Assembly: GCA_963966185.1 (NCBI GenBank)
Contig: CAWZYM010000369.1
Location: 1,447,501-1,511,500 of the forward strand
DNA from: Rhabditoides inermis
Lineage: Eukaryota > Nematoda > Chromadorea > Rhabditida > Rhabditidae
Length of the DNA stretch: 64,000 nt
Direction of reading: 5' to 3'
Shown one piece after another: positions 53,191 through 64,000 of the stretch. The translations under genes were made by a program, and so were the position numbers. The notes beneath the pieces are model-generated. The model was not told the DNA's origin and made no database searches. It was given only the letters and a program-made list of their open reading frames with translations. The first letter of the stretch is position 1; every line of letters begins with the position of its first letter.

Positions 53191-56100
53191 TCAGTCCGTG
53201 TCAGTGTCACTGCCACTGGTGTCGCTGGTAGTGCCCCCGTCCGTGTCGCTATCCCTTTCTTGGTTTTCGCCGAGGGTCCCATCGGGCTTGTAGTAGTCGT
53301 AGATGCGATCGCGGTAGGCCTAAAAACTCGGCTCAATCTTACTGCTGTAATCGCTCCCTCTCTCTCTCTCACCTGTGCCAGGTTGCCGAACGCCTCAGAT
53401 TCCACTACCTCCGTGAGCATGAGGTGCCAGAAGTCCGACACTGACGTTAGGGACCCCAACAAACATTTGTGCGCTCCGGGCGAAATCCCGTCATCGTTAT
53501 CAACTTATCAATACTGGACAAACTTTGCAATCTAATTAGTCTAGAAAGTTCCGGACGAATATTCTGATTGCAACCATACTAAATTCAAAGCATAGTATTC
53601 GCGGTATTAATATGAAATATCGATTAATCTACATTATGACGTCATTATTTCCGTTGATTGGGGCACCCTCTCTGTCGCATTGCCCCATTGAAAGCGCGCG
53701 CTCCGATGCGCGCGCTTGGCGAGGAATGGCGACGCGTGAATCGAGTAAGCATACAACATCTATATATCTTTCGAAACTACAGACCTGATGTAATATTATC
53801 ATGATTAAATGATAACGAAATTTCGAAATCTCAAATTTCATTTGGGGTCCCTACACTGACGTGTCTATAAGCGAGTGGGGTTAGTATAGCACACAGTTTG
53901 CGGGGGACGTACGGCTGTGGTCGTCGTCATTCTGCGACCCTTCCAGCACCAGCCCGCCCACATGCCGCGCAATGAACTGAAACTCGTCGCCGTTGACTGC
54001 GGATACGGCGCCACCCTAGGCGGCACGTTATCAAAGTGTCCTATTCCACACGCCCACTTGAGTGCTGCGAATGTGCCGCCACTTAGTTTGCGATAGTATG
54101 CACGTCTTATTGTACATGAAGGCGACCATGCGCTCCGCCATCGCTGTAAGAGAAAATAAGAAGGTTTAGTGGATACATCACGAGAGATAGAGGAGGGGGG
54201 GGGGGGGGGGGTGAAGAGACGAGAGAGGCTAAGTAAGACCAGTTGAAGTCAGACACCAACCAGCGTCGTCGGCGTCGAATGTTCCGTCGGCGAGGCGATT
54301 CCTCCCATACTTGACGCGCAGCGCCTCACCCCCGTTGAGTAGTCGGGTTACCACGCAGGCAAAGCTCAACGTGGGATATACCCGCTTCCCGTCGGCTCCT
54401 ACATTGGAAATCAACTCTCTCTCTCTCTCATCTCTCTTTCTCTCATCTCTCTCTCTCTCTCTCCCTTTCTCTCTCTTTCTCTGTCCCCACCTCTCCGCTC
54501 TGTCTCGATATCGGCTGCGGCCGAGACACATGTCACGAAGTGTTGGTATACGGTGCACGGCTGGCGCTGGACGCATAATTATAGACGTATTGTTACATCA
54601 ACTGGTAGTCTATGTACCTGAGTAGTAGTCCATTGAGGAAGTGGGCGGTTCGCGGATATCACACTACAATCAATGGCTTTCGTCTATGCCATTCACACTT
54701 CCGTACCTAGCATAGAACGTGCCAGGTTGATTAGCGTCAGCCGCTGGCGCTTTCTCAGTCAGCCGGTCGCAGTGTTCCTATGCATATTATTATTAGTAGT
54801 ATATATCAATATGCAGGCACAACCTTTTGGCTGGCCAGATTTCTCATTTCGGAGACTCTGGCGGTCAGCGCGGATGGATTTCGTACTTGGGCACTGTCCA
54901 CTTCCTCCGAGTAGCCCTCTTCAGCCAGCGTCTTCTCCCAATACTAGATTTTAATGAGTAGATCATATAATTTCTTGCCACTCAAGCTATTAAGTTGCGC
55001 CACGTTTTAATCAAATTATTTCAACGTTTAAGAGCGTCCCTCCCACTCACCTCAAAGTCATAACGGCTCCACTGAGCGCCGATTCCATAGTAGCCCCAGT
55101 AGGTGAATGGAGACGGGAGACGAGCAAAGTCGGGCGCCACCGCACGCTTGCCTTGAAGATACTCGCGCACGGTGCGCAGACCTCTCGAGTTGCCGAATAC
55201 GTAGTATAGGGTCTAAACATGCTGAAAGATGAGCTGCTATATGTGCACGAAGCACGACACCTGCATCAATGCGAGAAGTATGTGACGCTGGTCGGCGATG
55301 GTTTCCGCTTCTGGTTCGGATCTGGAATGCATAGAGCGGTGACGGGGCCCATAGATGGGATGTTATTCACTCGTCCGTTGACGCGTCGCCTGCTGCTGTC
55401 GCCGCCGCCAGCCGAGGGGCGAACCTTACCGCGGTGTGCTTCAGAATCCGCTCCATGTCCGCTCGATCCTATTCGTACGGAACACAGTTAGAAAGTACTC
55501 AATAAAGGTTGCTTTCATTGACTGTTTCATCGATCACTGGTTTGTTCTAGGATGGATAATTCCGTTTTCAAGGGGTTGTTGAGAGCAGAAACATCAACCC
55601 ATAGAAAATTTATGATATTCATACAGAGACTTAATGTTGTTGTTGTTTTCAAATGTGTAGTTTTCTCACCTTGTACTTTTTCGTGAGCTTCGGTAGCGGC
55701 CGTGTCTTGGCCGACGGCCTCCCTGCCTTCTCTTCGATGGCTCTACATGTTTCATTATGGATTATAAATCAGGTGAGTCAGCGTTTTATTGTCTGTACTG
55801 TTATATTTTTCACGCGAGACTGCCACAAAAGAACATTGTGTATTTGTCCTAATACTGAATTAGGAATCATGCAATATATTTCGCGCGCGAAACTTCGAAT
55901 TTGAATCTAATCGCGTGCTTTCGATGTCTATCGGTTTCTAGCCGCCTTGCACTATCTTCACTCTTGCGCTCTCTCATGTCTCATGGAGGTAACTGATTTG
56001 CCCACCCACTATAAGCAATTATGTTGCATTTAAGGCACAGTGGCGACTTATTTCTGCCACAACCTGCCACAACTCCTCATTTTCACACGAGCAAAACATT

Positions 56101-56810
56101 TGGCAGTTACCGGAATCGAACCCGCGAAGCTCGGCGGCCACAATGCAGCGCTCATGCACTGAGTCATGAATCACATGAAAGGGCGTCGTTCATTTGCGCT
56201 TATGTCTCCGGGCCCAATTTTTGTGGGACCACTTTTTGAATTTAAATTTTTGTCTGCATTCTTGGCAGTGGCAATTTCGAATGTAACGCAGAATCGTGGT
56301 GCTTTCGCAAAATTTGCAAATGTGTCAGGTTCATATGATTTTTAATAATACTCCGATTCAAAAACAAGTTGCCACTGTTCCTTTAAGTAAATTAATTGTA
56401 ACTGTGATCTTGTGAAGGCCGTAGCTTCATGCATTTTTTTGTTCGAGGATGACCGACACAGTCTCGGAACGAGACGCGAGAGTCATCCGAACTCATTGTA
56501 AACGTAATCAAAAAAGGTTCTAGTTAAACTCACTCCAATAGCCGTCGACACTACTTTCTTATTCACACTTGCTTCATACTTTGGATATCCAAACATATCG
56601 ATGAATCCATAGTCGCGTTTGATGGGAGCAGCCGCCGGCATAGGACACAAATCGAAGGCTGAATCGGGGCATAAAGAGTAAGAATGAAGCAAATTGCACT
56701 CACGAATGTCGTGAATCTTGTATTTCTGAGCAATGGCAGCGGGAGAGGGACCCTGACTCGATCCATCATTTCCGCCAACGAATGACAGCAAAATGAACAG
56801 GAGAGGAACG
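53191..56810 (-). CDS. Secreted hypothetical protein gene, second unit
   Basis: Same exon set as 32115-35730, including the MITE-split penultimate exon and the signal-peptide exon ending at 56810. Confidence 0.7.
53448..53853. mobile_element. MITE of 406 bp, second unit
   Basis: Copy of 32372-32777 with the same CACTGACGT flanks. Confidence 0.85.
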
Positions 56811-58883
56811 CTACAATGTTGTTGTTAGTTTCTGTAGCACATATTGAAAATGTTATCACGAGCCACCGTAAAAACTATATTAAAATGATATCGATCAAAT
56901 ATCGACCAGTTATCAATCATAAATCGATCAGATATCGACCAGTTATCAATCAAGTAATAACATTGTTTCACGCGCGGGAATGGCCTCGGCGCGTGGCTGT
57001 CCGTTTGTGGATGTCATTTCACCACACCACGTTTTTTTAACCGAAATCACGCTGCGTGAAATGAACGCGCAAAGTATCAAAATCGAGAAAATTCGAGACA
57101 AAAAGAAATCTCGAGAATTCGAGAATCATACGTTGGTTAGGAAATCTTACTTACAATCACGTAGTTTCCACTCTGGTTTTGGATGCAGGCGTATCAAAAC
57201 CACACGCGATCCTTGGCTTACGAGAACTATCACTTTCACAAATCTTGACTAAACGGCGGCTTTATAGCACATTTTGCACGTTAGATATTCGAAACCACAC
57301 TGTCAAACGGCTCCTCTAATTCCTGGCATTCGAAAATCTCAAATCAACGCGCGGCGTTGTCGTCTTGCTCTTGCATGAGTGCGCCGTTATCAGAAAATCA
57401 TTTTTAATCAACTATGTTTATTATTATCGATCGAAAATCGGTAAAAAAAAATCAGTGAGGAATCGAAGTACACGACTGACCTCAAGCACTTATTTGTGTT
57501 ACAACCTGCGGTTAGCTAGAACGTAAGCGTATGATGGATTTGGTACCTGAGGAGGCGGACCCGGCCGGGTCGAAAGGGGCCACCGCCCGCGAGTCGCATC
57601 GTCGAAAGAATGACACAAGGGAAGATTGGAAATGACGGGTGGAGAGAAATGAGGGTATGCAAATCACTCGTTGCGCGACGAATACCGCTCATGAACACGT
57701 GCGACTGATGGGCTGCACGTCAAAGTATCAAAGTACAAAACTACAAAACTATGATGACAACTCTTTCTTTTCATGAGGACGACAATGTATACGAAAGGAT
57801 AGCTTCAGTTTCAAGATGTTTTCAAGATGTTTGTTTTCAAAATTGGTCCCGTTAGGCATACTGTCACCGACCGTCACTCTGTGAATCGTCTTCCGATCCA
57901 TCCGCCACCGCCGAATGGTCTCCAAGTCTCAACAACAAACTCGTCATCCGATGTACAATACGAAATGCCGACGAGGTCGTTTTTGCAGAGTTGACGTTGG
58001 AAGCTGGATAGATGCTGAACGAGCTAAACGACGCGAAGAGGTCGGACTGCGCATCAACCGCCGAAAGAAATTCATCCGCACTCAGTACACCTTGTACGGA
58101 TTGGTAAACATGGACGGATAGCTCATGGGGTCTGTGGAGAGCCATGTCAATCTCAGAGGGCTCATAAACAACACCATCACGCGTGAGGAGAAGAGACGTT
58201 CAAAGCCGATGCTACAGGCAACGAATACAGAAATACGAAGGCATTAACAGCGAGAAGATGAGGAGACTAATAGCATGAGGAGACTAATAAAAAGGGAATT
58301 ATCTTTCTAAAAGTACTAGCATAAAAAGAAGTGTTTGTGTTATCCTAATGCAACAAAAGCGTGAGCATTTAAAGTTTGAATACGTGCATTTAATTGAACG
58401 AATTCGAATTACGATTACTAATACTAACACAAACTTGCTCTCTGAAATGATTTTATAATGGTTTTAACTATATAATTATTAATAAATTCTTAAGCGTATG
58501 AAGTCATGGATGTGGCGTAGTCCGTGTATTAAAGAACAGACACTATGAAATTAGAAATCACATGTTCATTACAATAAGAACCATCGAAAACGCAACTGCT
58601 TTGGTTTGATCGTTTTCAGAGAGCAAGTTTGTGTTAGTATTAGTAATCGTAATTCGAATTCGTTCAATTAAATGCACGTATTCAAACTTTAAATGCATGC
58701 GCTTTTGTTGCATTAGGATAACACAAACACTTCTTTTTTATGCTAGTACTTTTAGAAAGATAATGAATGCACTTTTGTTCCATTTCATGGAATTTTTTTA
58801 AATGAAAAACTTGAACAACTGTGATGTGAATGTTTCGTCCTTGTTAATGTTACGTTCGTATGAATGGTTTGACATACAATGAG
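54230..58883. repeat. 4.66-kb block, copy 1 of the second unit
   Basis: Copy of 33148-37804. It includes the tRNA-like sequence at 56102-56170, the 190-bp repeat at 57541-57736, TATAAAG at 57260 and the fold-back MITE at 58298-58764. Confidence 0.95.
58298..58764. mobile_element. Fold-back MITE, second copy
   Basis: As 37218-37685, one base shorter. Confidence 0.85.
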
Positions 58884-58914
58884 TAAGTAAGACCAGTTGA
58901 AGTCAGACACCAAC

Positions 58915-61468
58915 CAGCGTCGTCGGCGTCGAATGTTCCGTCGGCGAGGCGATTCCTCCCATACTTGACGCGCAGCGCCTCATCCCCGTTGAGTAGTCGG
59001 GTTACCACGCAGGCAAAGCTCAGCGTGGGATATACCCGCTTCCCGTCGGCTCCTACATTGGAAATCAACTCTCTCTCTCTCTCTCATCTCTCTTTCTCTC
59101 ATCTCTCTCTCTCTCTCTCTCCCTTTCTCTCTCTTTCTCTGTCCCCACCTCTCCGCTCTGTCTCGATATCGGCTGCGGCCGAGACACATGTCACGAAGTG
59201 TTGGTATACGGTGCACGGCTGGCGCTGGACGCATAATTATAGACGTATTGTTACATCAACTGGTAGTCTATGTACCTGAGTAGTAGTCCATTGAGGAAGT
59301 GGGCGGTTCGCGGATATCACACTACAATCAATGGCTTTCGTCTATGCCATTCACACTTCCGTACCTAGCATAGAGCGTGCCAGGTTGATTAGCGTCAGCC
59401 GCTGGCGCTTTCTCAGTCAGCCGGTCGCAGTGTTCCTATGCATATTATTATTAGTAGTATATATCAATATGCAGGCACAACCTTTTGGCTGGCCAGATTT
59501 CTCATTTCGGAGACTCTGGCGGTCAGCGCGGATGGATTTCGTACTTGGGCACTGTCCACTTCCTCCGAGTAGCCCTCTTCAGCCAGCGTCTTCTCCCAAT
59601 ACTAGATTTTAATGAGTAGATCATAGAATTTCTTGCCACTCAAGCTATTAAGTTGCGCCACGTTTTAATCAAATTATTTCAACGTTTAAGAGCGTCCCTC
59701 CCACTCACCTCAAAGTCATAACGGCTCCACTGAGCGCCGATTCCATAGTAGCCCCAGTAGGTGAATGGAGACGGGAGACGAGCAAAGTCGGGCGCCACCG
59801 CACGCTTGCCTTGAAGATACTCGCGCACGGTGCGCAGACCTCTCGAGTTGCCGAATACGTAGTATAGGGTCTAAACATGCTGAAAGATGAGCTGCTATAT
59901 GTGCACGAAGCACGACACCTGCATCAATGCGAGAAGTATGTGACGCTGGTCGGCGATGGTTTCCGCTTCTGGTTCGGATCTGGAATGCATAGAGCGGTGA
60001 CGGGGCCCATAGATGGGATGTTATTCACTCGTCCGTTGACGCGTCGCCTGCTGCTGTCGCCGCCGCCAGCCGAGGGGCGAACCTTACCGCGGTGTGCTTC
60101 AGAATCCGCTCCATGTCCGCTCGATCCTATTCGTACGGAACACAGTTAGAAAGTACTCAATAAAGGTTGCTTTCATTGACTGTTTCATCGATCACTGGTT
60201 TGTTCTAGGATGGATAATTCCGTTTTCAAGGGGTTGTTGAGAGCAGAAACATCAACCCATAGAAAATTTATGATATTCATACAGAGACTTAATGTTGTTG
60301 TTGTTTACAAATGTGTAGTTTTCTCACCTTGTACTTTTTCGTGAGCTTCGGTAGCGGCCGTGTCTTGGCCGACGGCCTCCCTGCCTTCTCTTCGATGGCT
60401 CTACATGTTTCATTATGGATTATAAATCAGGTGAGTCAGCGTTTTATTGTCTGTACTGTTATATTTTTCACGCGAGACTGCCACAAAAGAACATTGTGTA
60501 TTTGTCCTAATACTGAATTAGGAATCATGCAATATATTTCGCGCGCGAAACTTCGAATTTGAATCTAATCGCGTGCTTTCGATGTCTATCGGTTTCTAGC
60601 CGCCTTGCACTATCTTCACTCTTGCGCTCTCTCATGTCTCATGGAGGTAACTGATTTGCCCACCCACTATAAGCAATTATGTTGCATTTAAGGCACAGTG
60701 GCGACATATTTCTGCCACAACCTGCCACAACTCCTCATTTTCACACGAGCAAAACATTTGGCAGTTACCGGAATCGAACCCGCGAAGCTCGGCGGCCACA
60801 ATGCAGCGCTCATGCACTGAGTCATGAATCACATGAAAGGGCGTCGTTCATTTGCGCTTATGTCTCCGGGCCCAATTTTTGTGGGACCACTTTTTGAATT
60901 TAAATTTTTGTCTGCATTCTTGGCAGTGGCAATTTCGAATGTAACGCAGAATCGTGGTGCTTTCGCAAAATTTGCAAATGTGTCAGGTTCATATGATTTT
61001 TAATAATACTCCGATTCAAAAACAAGTTGCCACTGTTCCTTTAAGTAAATTAATTGTAACTGTGATCTTGTGAAGGCCGTAGCTTCATGCATTTTTTTGT
61101 TCGAGGATGACCGACACAGTCTCGGAACGAGACGCGAGAGTCATCCGAACTCATTGTAAACGTAATCAAAAAAGGTTCTAGTTAAACTCACTCCAATAGC
61201 CGTCGACACTACTTTCTTATTCACACTTGCTTCATACTTTGGATATCCAAACATATCGATGAATCCATAGTCGCGTTTGATGGGAGCAGCCGCCGGCATA
61301 GGACACAAATCGAAGGCTGAATCGGGGCATAAAGAGTAAGAATGAAGCAAATTGCACTCACGAATGTCGTGAATCTTGTATTTCTGAGCAATGGCAGCGG
61401 GAGAGGGACCCTGACTCGATCCATCATTTCCGCCAACGAATGACAGCAAAATGAACAGGAGAGGAACG
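58915..61468 (-). pseudogene. Secreted-protein gene copy lacking the last four exons
   Basis: The signal-peptide exon (ending 61468) through the GADGKRV exon are present. Downstream of that exon's donor the sequence changes at the block boundary (58884), and the exons encoding ...AFMYNKTCILS to the acidic tail are missing. Unless it splices to other exons, it encodes a C-terminally truncated secreted protein. Confidence 0.7.
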
Positions 61469-62955
61469 CTACAATGTTGTTGTTAGTTTCTGTAGCACAT
61501 ATTGAAAATGTTATCACGAGCCACCGTAAAAACTATATTAAAATGATATCGATCAAATATCGACCAGTTATCAATCATAAATCGATCAGATATCGACCAG
61601 TTATCAATCAAGTAATAACATTGTTTCACGCGCGGGAATGGCCTCGGCGCGTGGCTGTCCGTTTGTGGATGTCATTTCACCACACCACGTTTTTTTAACC
61701 GAAATCACGCTGCGTGAAATGAACGCGCAAAGTATCAAAATCGAGAAAATTCGAGACAAAAAGAAATCTCGAGAATTCGAGAATCATACGTTGGTTAGGA
61801 AATCTTACTTACAATCACGTAGTTTCCACTCTGGTTTTGGATGCAGGCGTATCAAAACCACACGCGATCCTTGGCTTACGAGAACTATCACTTTCACAAA
61901 TCTTGACTAAACGGCGGCTTTATAGCACATTTTGCACGTTAGATATTCGAAACCACACTGTCAAACGGCTCCTCTAATTCCTGGCATTCGAAAATCTCAA
62001 ATCAACGCGCGGCGTTGTCGTCTTGCTCTTGCATGAGTGCGCCGTTATCAGAAAATCATTTTTAATCAACTATGTTTATTATTATCGATCGAAAATCGGT
62101 AAAAAAAAATCAGTGAGGAATCGAAGTACACGACTGACCTCAAGCACTTATTTGTGTTACAACCTGCGGTTAGCTAGAACGTAAGCGTATGATGGATTTG
62201 GTACCTGAGGAGGCGGACCCGGCCGGGTCGAAAGGGGCCACCGCCCGCGAGTCGCATCGTCGAAAGAATGACACAAGGGAAGATTGGAAATGACGGGTGG
62301 AGAGAAATGAGGGTATGCAAATCACTCGTTGCGCGACGAATACCGCTCATGAACACGTGCGACTGATGGGCTGCACGTCAAAGTATCAAAGTACAAAACT
62401 ACAAAACTATGATGACAACTCTTTCTTTTCATGAGGACGACAATGTATACGAAAGGATAGCTTCAGTTTCAAGATGTTTTCAAGATGTTTGTTTTCAAAA
62501 TTGGTCCCGTTAGGCATACTGTCACCGACCGTCACTCTGTGAATCGTCTTCCGATCCATCCGCCACCGCCGAATGGTCTCCAAGTCTCAACAACAAACTC
62601 GTCATCCGATGTACAATACGAAATGCCGACGAGGTCGTTTTTGCAGAGTTGACGTTGGAAGCTGGATAGATGCTGAACGAGCTAAACGACGCGAAGAGGT
62701 CGGACTGCGCATCAACCGCCGAAAGAAATTCATCCGCACTCAGTACACCTTGTACGGATTGGTAAACATGGACGGATAGCTCATGGGGTCTGTGGAGAGC
62801 CATGTCAATCTCAGAGGGCTCATAAACAACACCATCACGCGTGAGGAGAAGAGACGTTCAAAGCCGATGCTACAGGCAACGAATACAGAAATACGAAGGC
62901 ATTAACAGCGAGAAGATGAGGAGACTAATAGCATGAGGAGACTAATAAAAAGGGA

Positions 62956-63422
62956 ATTATCTTTCTAAAAGTACTAGCATAAAAAGAAGTGTTTGTGTTA
63001 TCCTAATGCAACAAAAGCGTGAGCATTTAAAGTTTGAATACGTGCATTTAATTGAACGAATTCGAATTACGATTACTAATACTAACACAAACTTGCTCTC
63101 TGAAATGATTTTATAATGGTTTTAACTATATAATTATTAATAAATTCTTAAGCGTATGAAGTCATGGATGTGGCGTAGTCCGTGTATTAAAGAACAGACA
63201 CTATGAAATTAGAAATCACATGTTCATTACAATAAGAACCATCGAAAACGCAACTGCTTTGGTTTGATCGTTTTCAGAGAGCAAGTTTGTGTTAGTATTA
63301 GTAATCGTAATTCGAATTCGTTCAATTAAATGCACGTATTCAAACTTTAAATGCATGCGCTTTTGTTGCATTAGGATAACACAAACACTTCTTTTTTATG
63401 CTAGTACTTTTAGAAAGATAAT
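62956..63422. mobile_element. Fold-back MITE, third copy
   Basis: As 37218-37685. Confidence 0.85.
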
Positions 63423-63541
63423 GAATGCACTTTTGTTCCATTTCATGGAATTTTTTTAAATGAAAAACTTGAACAACTGTGATGTGAATGTTTCGTCCTT
63501 GTTAATGTTACGTTCGTATGAATGGTTTGACATACAATGAG

Positions 63542-64000
63542 TAAGTAAGACCAGTTGAAGTCAGACACCAACCAGCGTCGTCGGCGTCGAATGTTCCGTC
63601 GGCGAGGCGATTCCTCCCATACTTGACGCGCAGCGCCTCATCCCCGTTGAGTAGTCGGGTTACCACGCAGGCAAAGCTCAGCGTGGGATATACCCGCTTC
63701 CCGTCGGCTCCTACATTGGAAATCAACTCTCTCTCTCTCTCTCATCTCTCTTTCTCTCATCTCTCTCTCTCTCTCTCTCTCCCTTTCTCTCTCTTTCTCT
63801 GTCCCCACCTCTCCGCTCTGTCTCGATATCGGCTGCGGCCGAGACACATGTCACGAAGTGTTGGTATACGGTGCACGGCTGGCGCTGGACGCATAATTAT
63901 AGACGTATTGTTACATCAACTGGTAGTCTATGTACCTGAGTAGTAGTCCATTGAGGAAGTGGGCGGTTCGCGGATATCACACTACAATCAATGGCTTTCG
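63542..64000. repeat. 4.66-kb block, copy 3, cut by the window edge
   Basis: It begins with TAAGTAAGACCAGTTGAAGT. It holds the GADGKRV exon (about 63573-63711), the CT microsatellite and the RQPCTVYQ exon on the minus strand. The array therefore continues to the right. Confidence 0.95.

Larger units (their letters stand above)
39645..60725. repeat. 21.08-kb tandem duplication, second unit
   Basis: Copy of 18563-39644. Gene content and order are the same. Confidence 0.97.
58884..63541. repeat. 4.66-kb block, complete copy 2
   Basis: Period 4658. It crosses the end of the second 21-kb unit (60725) without interruption, so this is the parental arrangement that was cut at 39644 in the first unit. 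Confidence 0.95.

Noticed and set aside
18563..60725. LTR retrotransposon or giant virus-like element with long direct repeats
   Set aside because: The repeats are adjacent, hold several spliced genes on both strands and have a microhomology junction; this is segmental duplication. No integrase, protease or capsid gene was seen.

Overview
The window is eukaryotic and most likely comes from a rhabditid-type nematode. The reasons are very short introns (mostly 42-60 bp) with GT...TTTCAG/TTGTAG ends, a splice acceptor placed directly before an ATG (4650), many small phase-consistent exons, CR1/L2-like and RTE-like non-LTR retrotransposons, Mutator-like and Tc1-related transposases, and many terminal-inverted-repeat elements. 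The species was not determined. All calls were made by reading the sequence; no database search was possible.

Layout. 1-4649 (minus): a multi-exon Mutator-like (MULE) transposase gene with a FLYWCH-type zinc finger. It runs off the left edge and carries a tandem array of a two-exon, 63-codon unit. 4790-7480: a degenerate repeat array, a signal-peptide exon, decayed LINE reverse transcriptase and a MITE. 8937-17547: a composite region bounded by inverted repeats. It holds two inverted copies of one decayed LINE with 3' ends outward, an RTE remnant between them, and a cytoplasmic dynein heavy chain fragment. 18563-60725: two tandem copies of a 21.08-kb unit, near identical over the stretches I compared. 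60726-64000: continuation of the locus that was duplicated.

Each 21-kb unit carries, in order: a Gln/Pro-rich protein gene (minus); a repeat-family coiled-coil gene (minus) split by a full-length LINE with two overlapping ORFs; a basic protein gene (minus); a DDE transposase gene of a Tc1-related family (plus, frameshifted just before the last catalytic Glu); two tRNA-like sequences; and a secreted-protein gene (minus) whose penultimate exon is split by a 406-bp MITE. The promoter and most exons of the secreted gene lie in a 4.66-kb block that is itself tandemly repeated (33148, 37805, 54230, 58884, 63542). Only the first copy of that block in each unit is followed by the last four exons.

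Order of events, from shared variants: the 4.66-kb block duplicated first; the 21-kb segment then duplicated with a junction inside the second block (39640-39644, CCTGC microhomology), next to tRNA-derived sequences. The region looks like an accessory, transposon-rich zone in which exons, genes and whole segments have been amplified at several scales.
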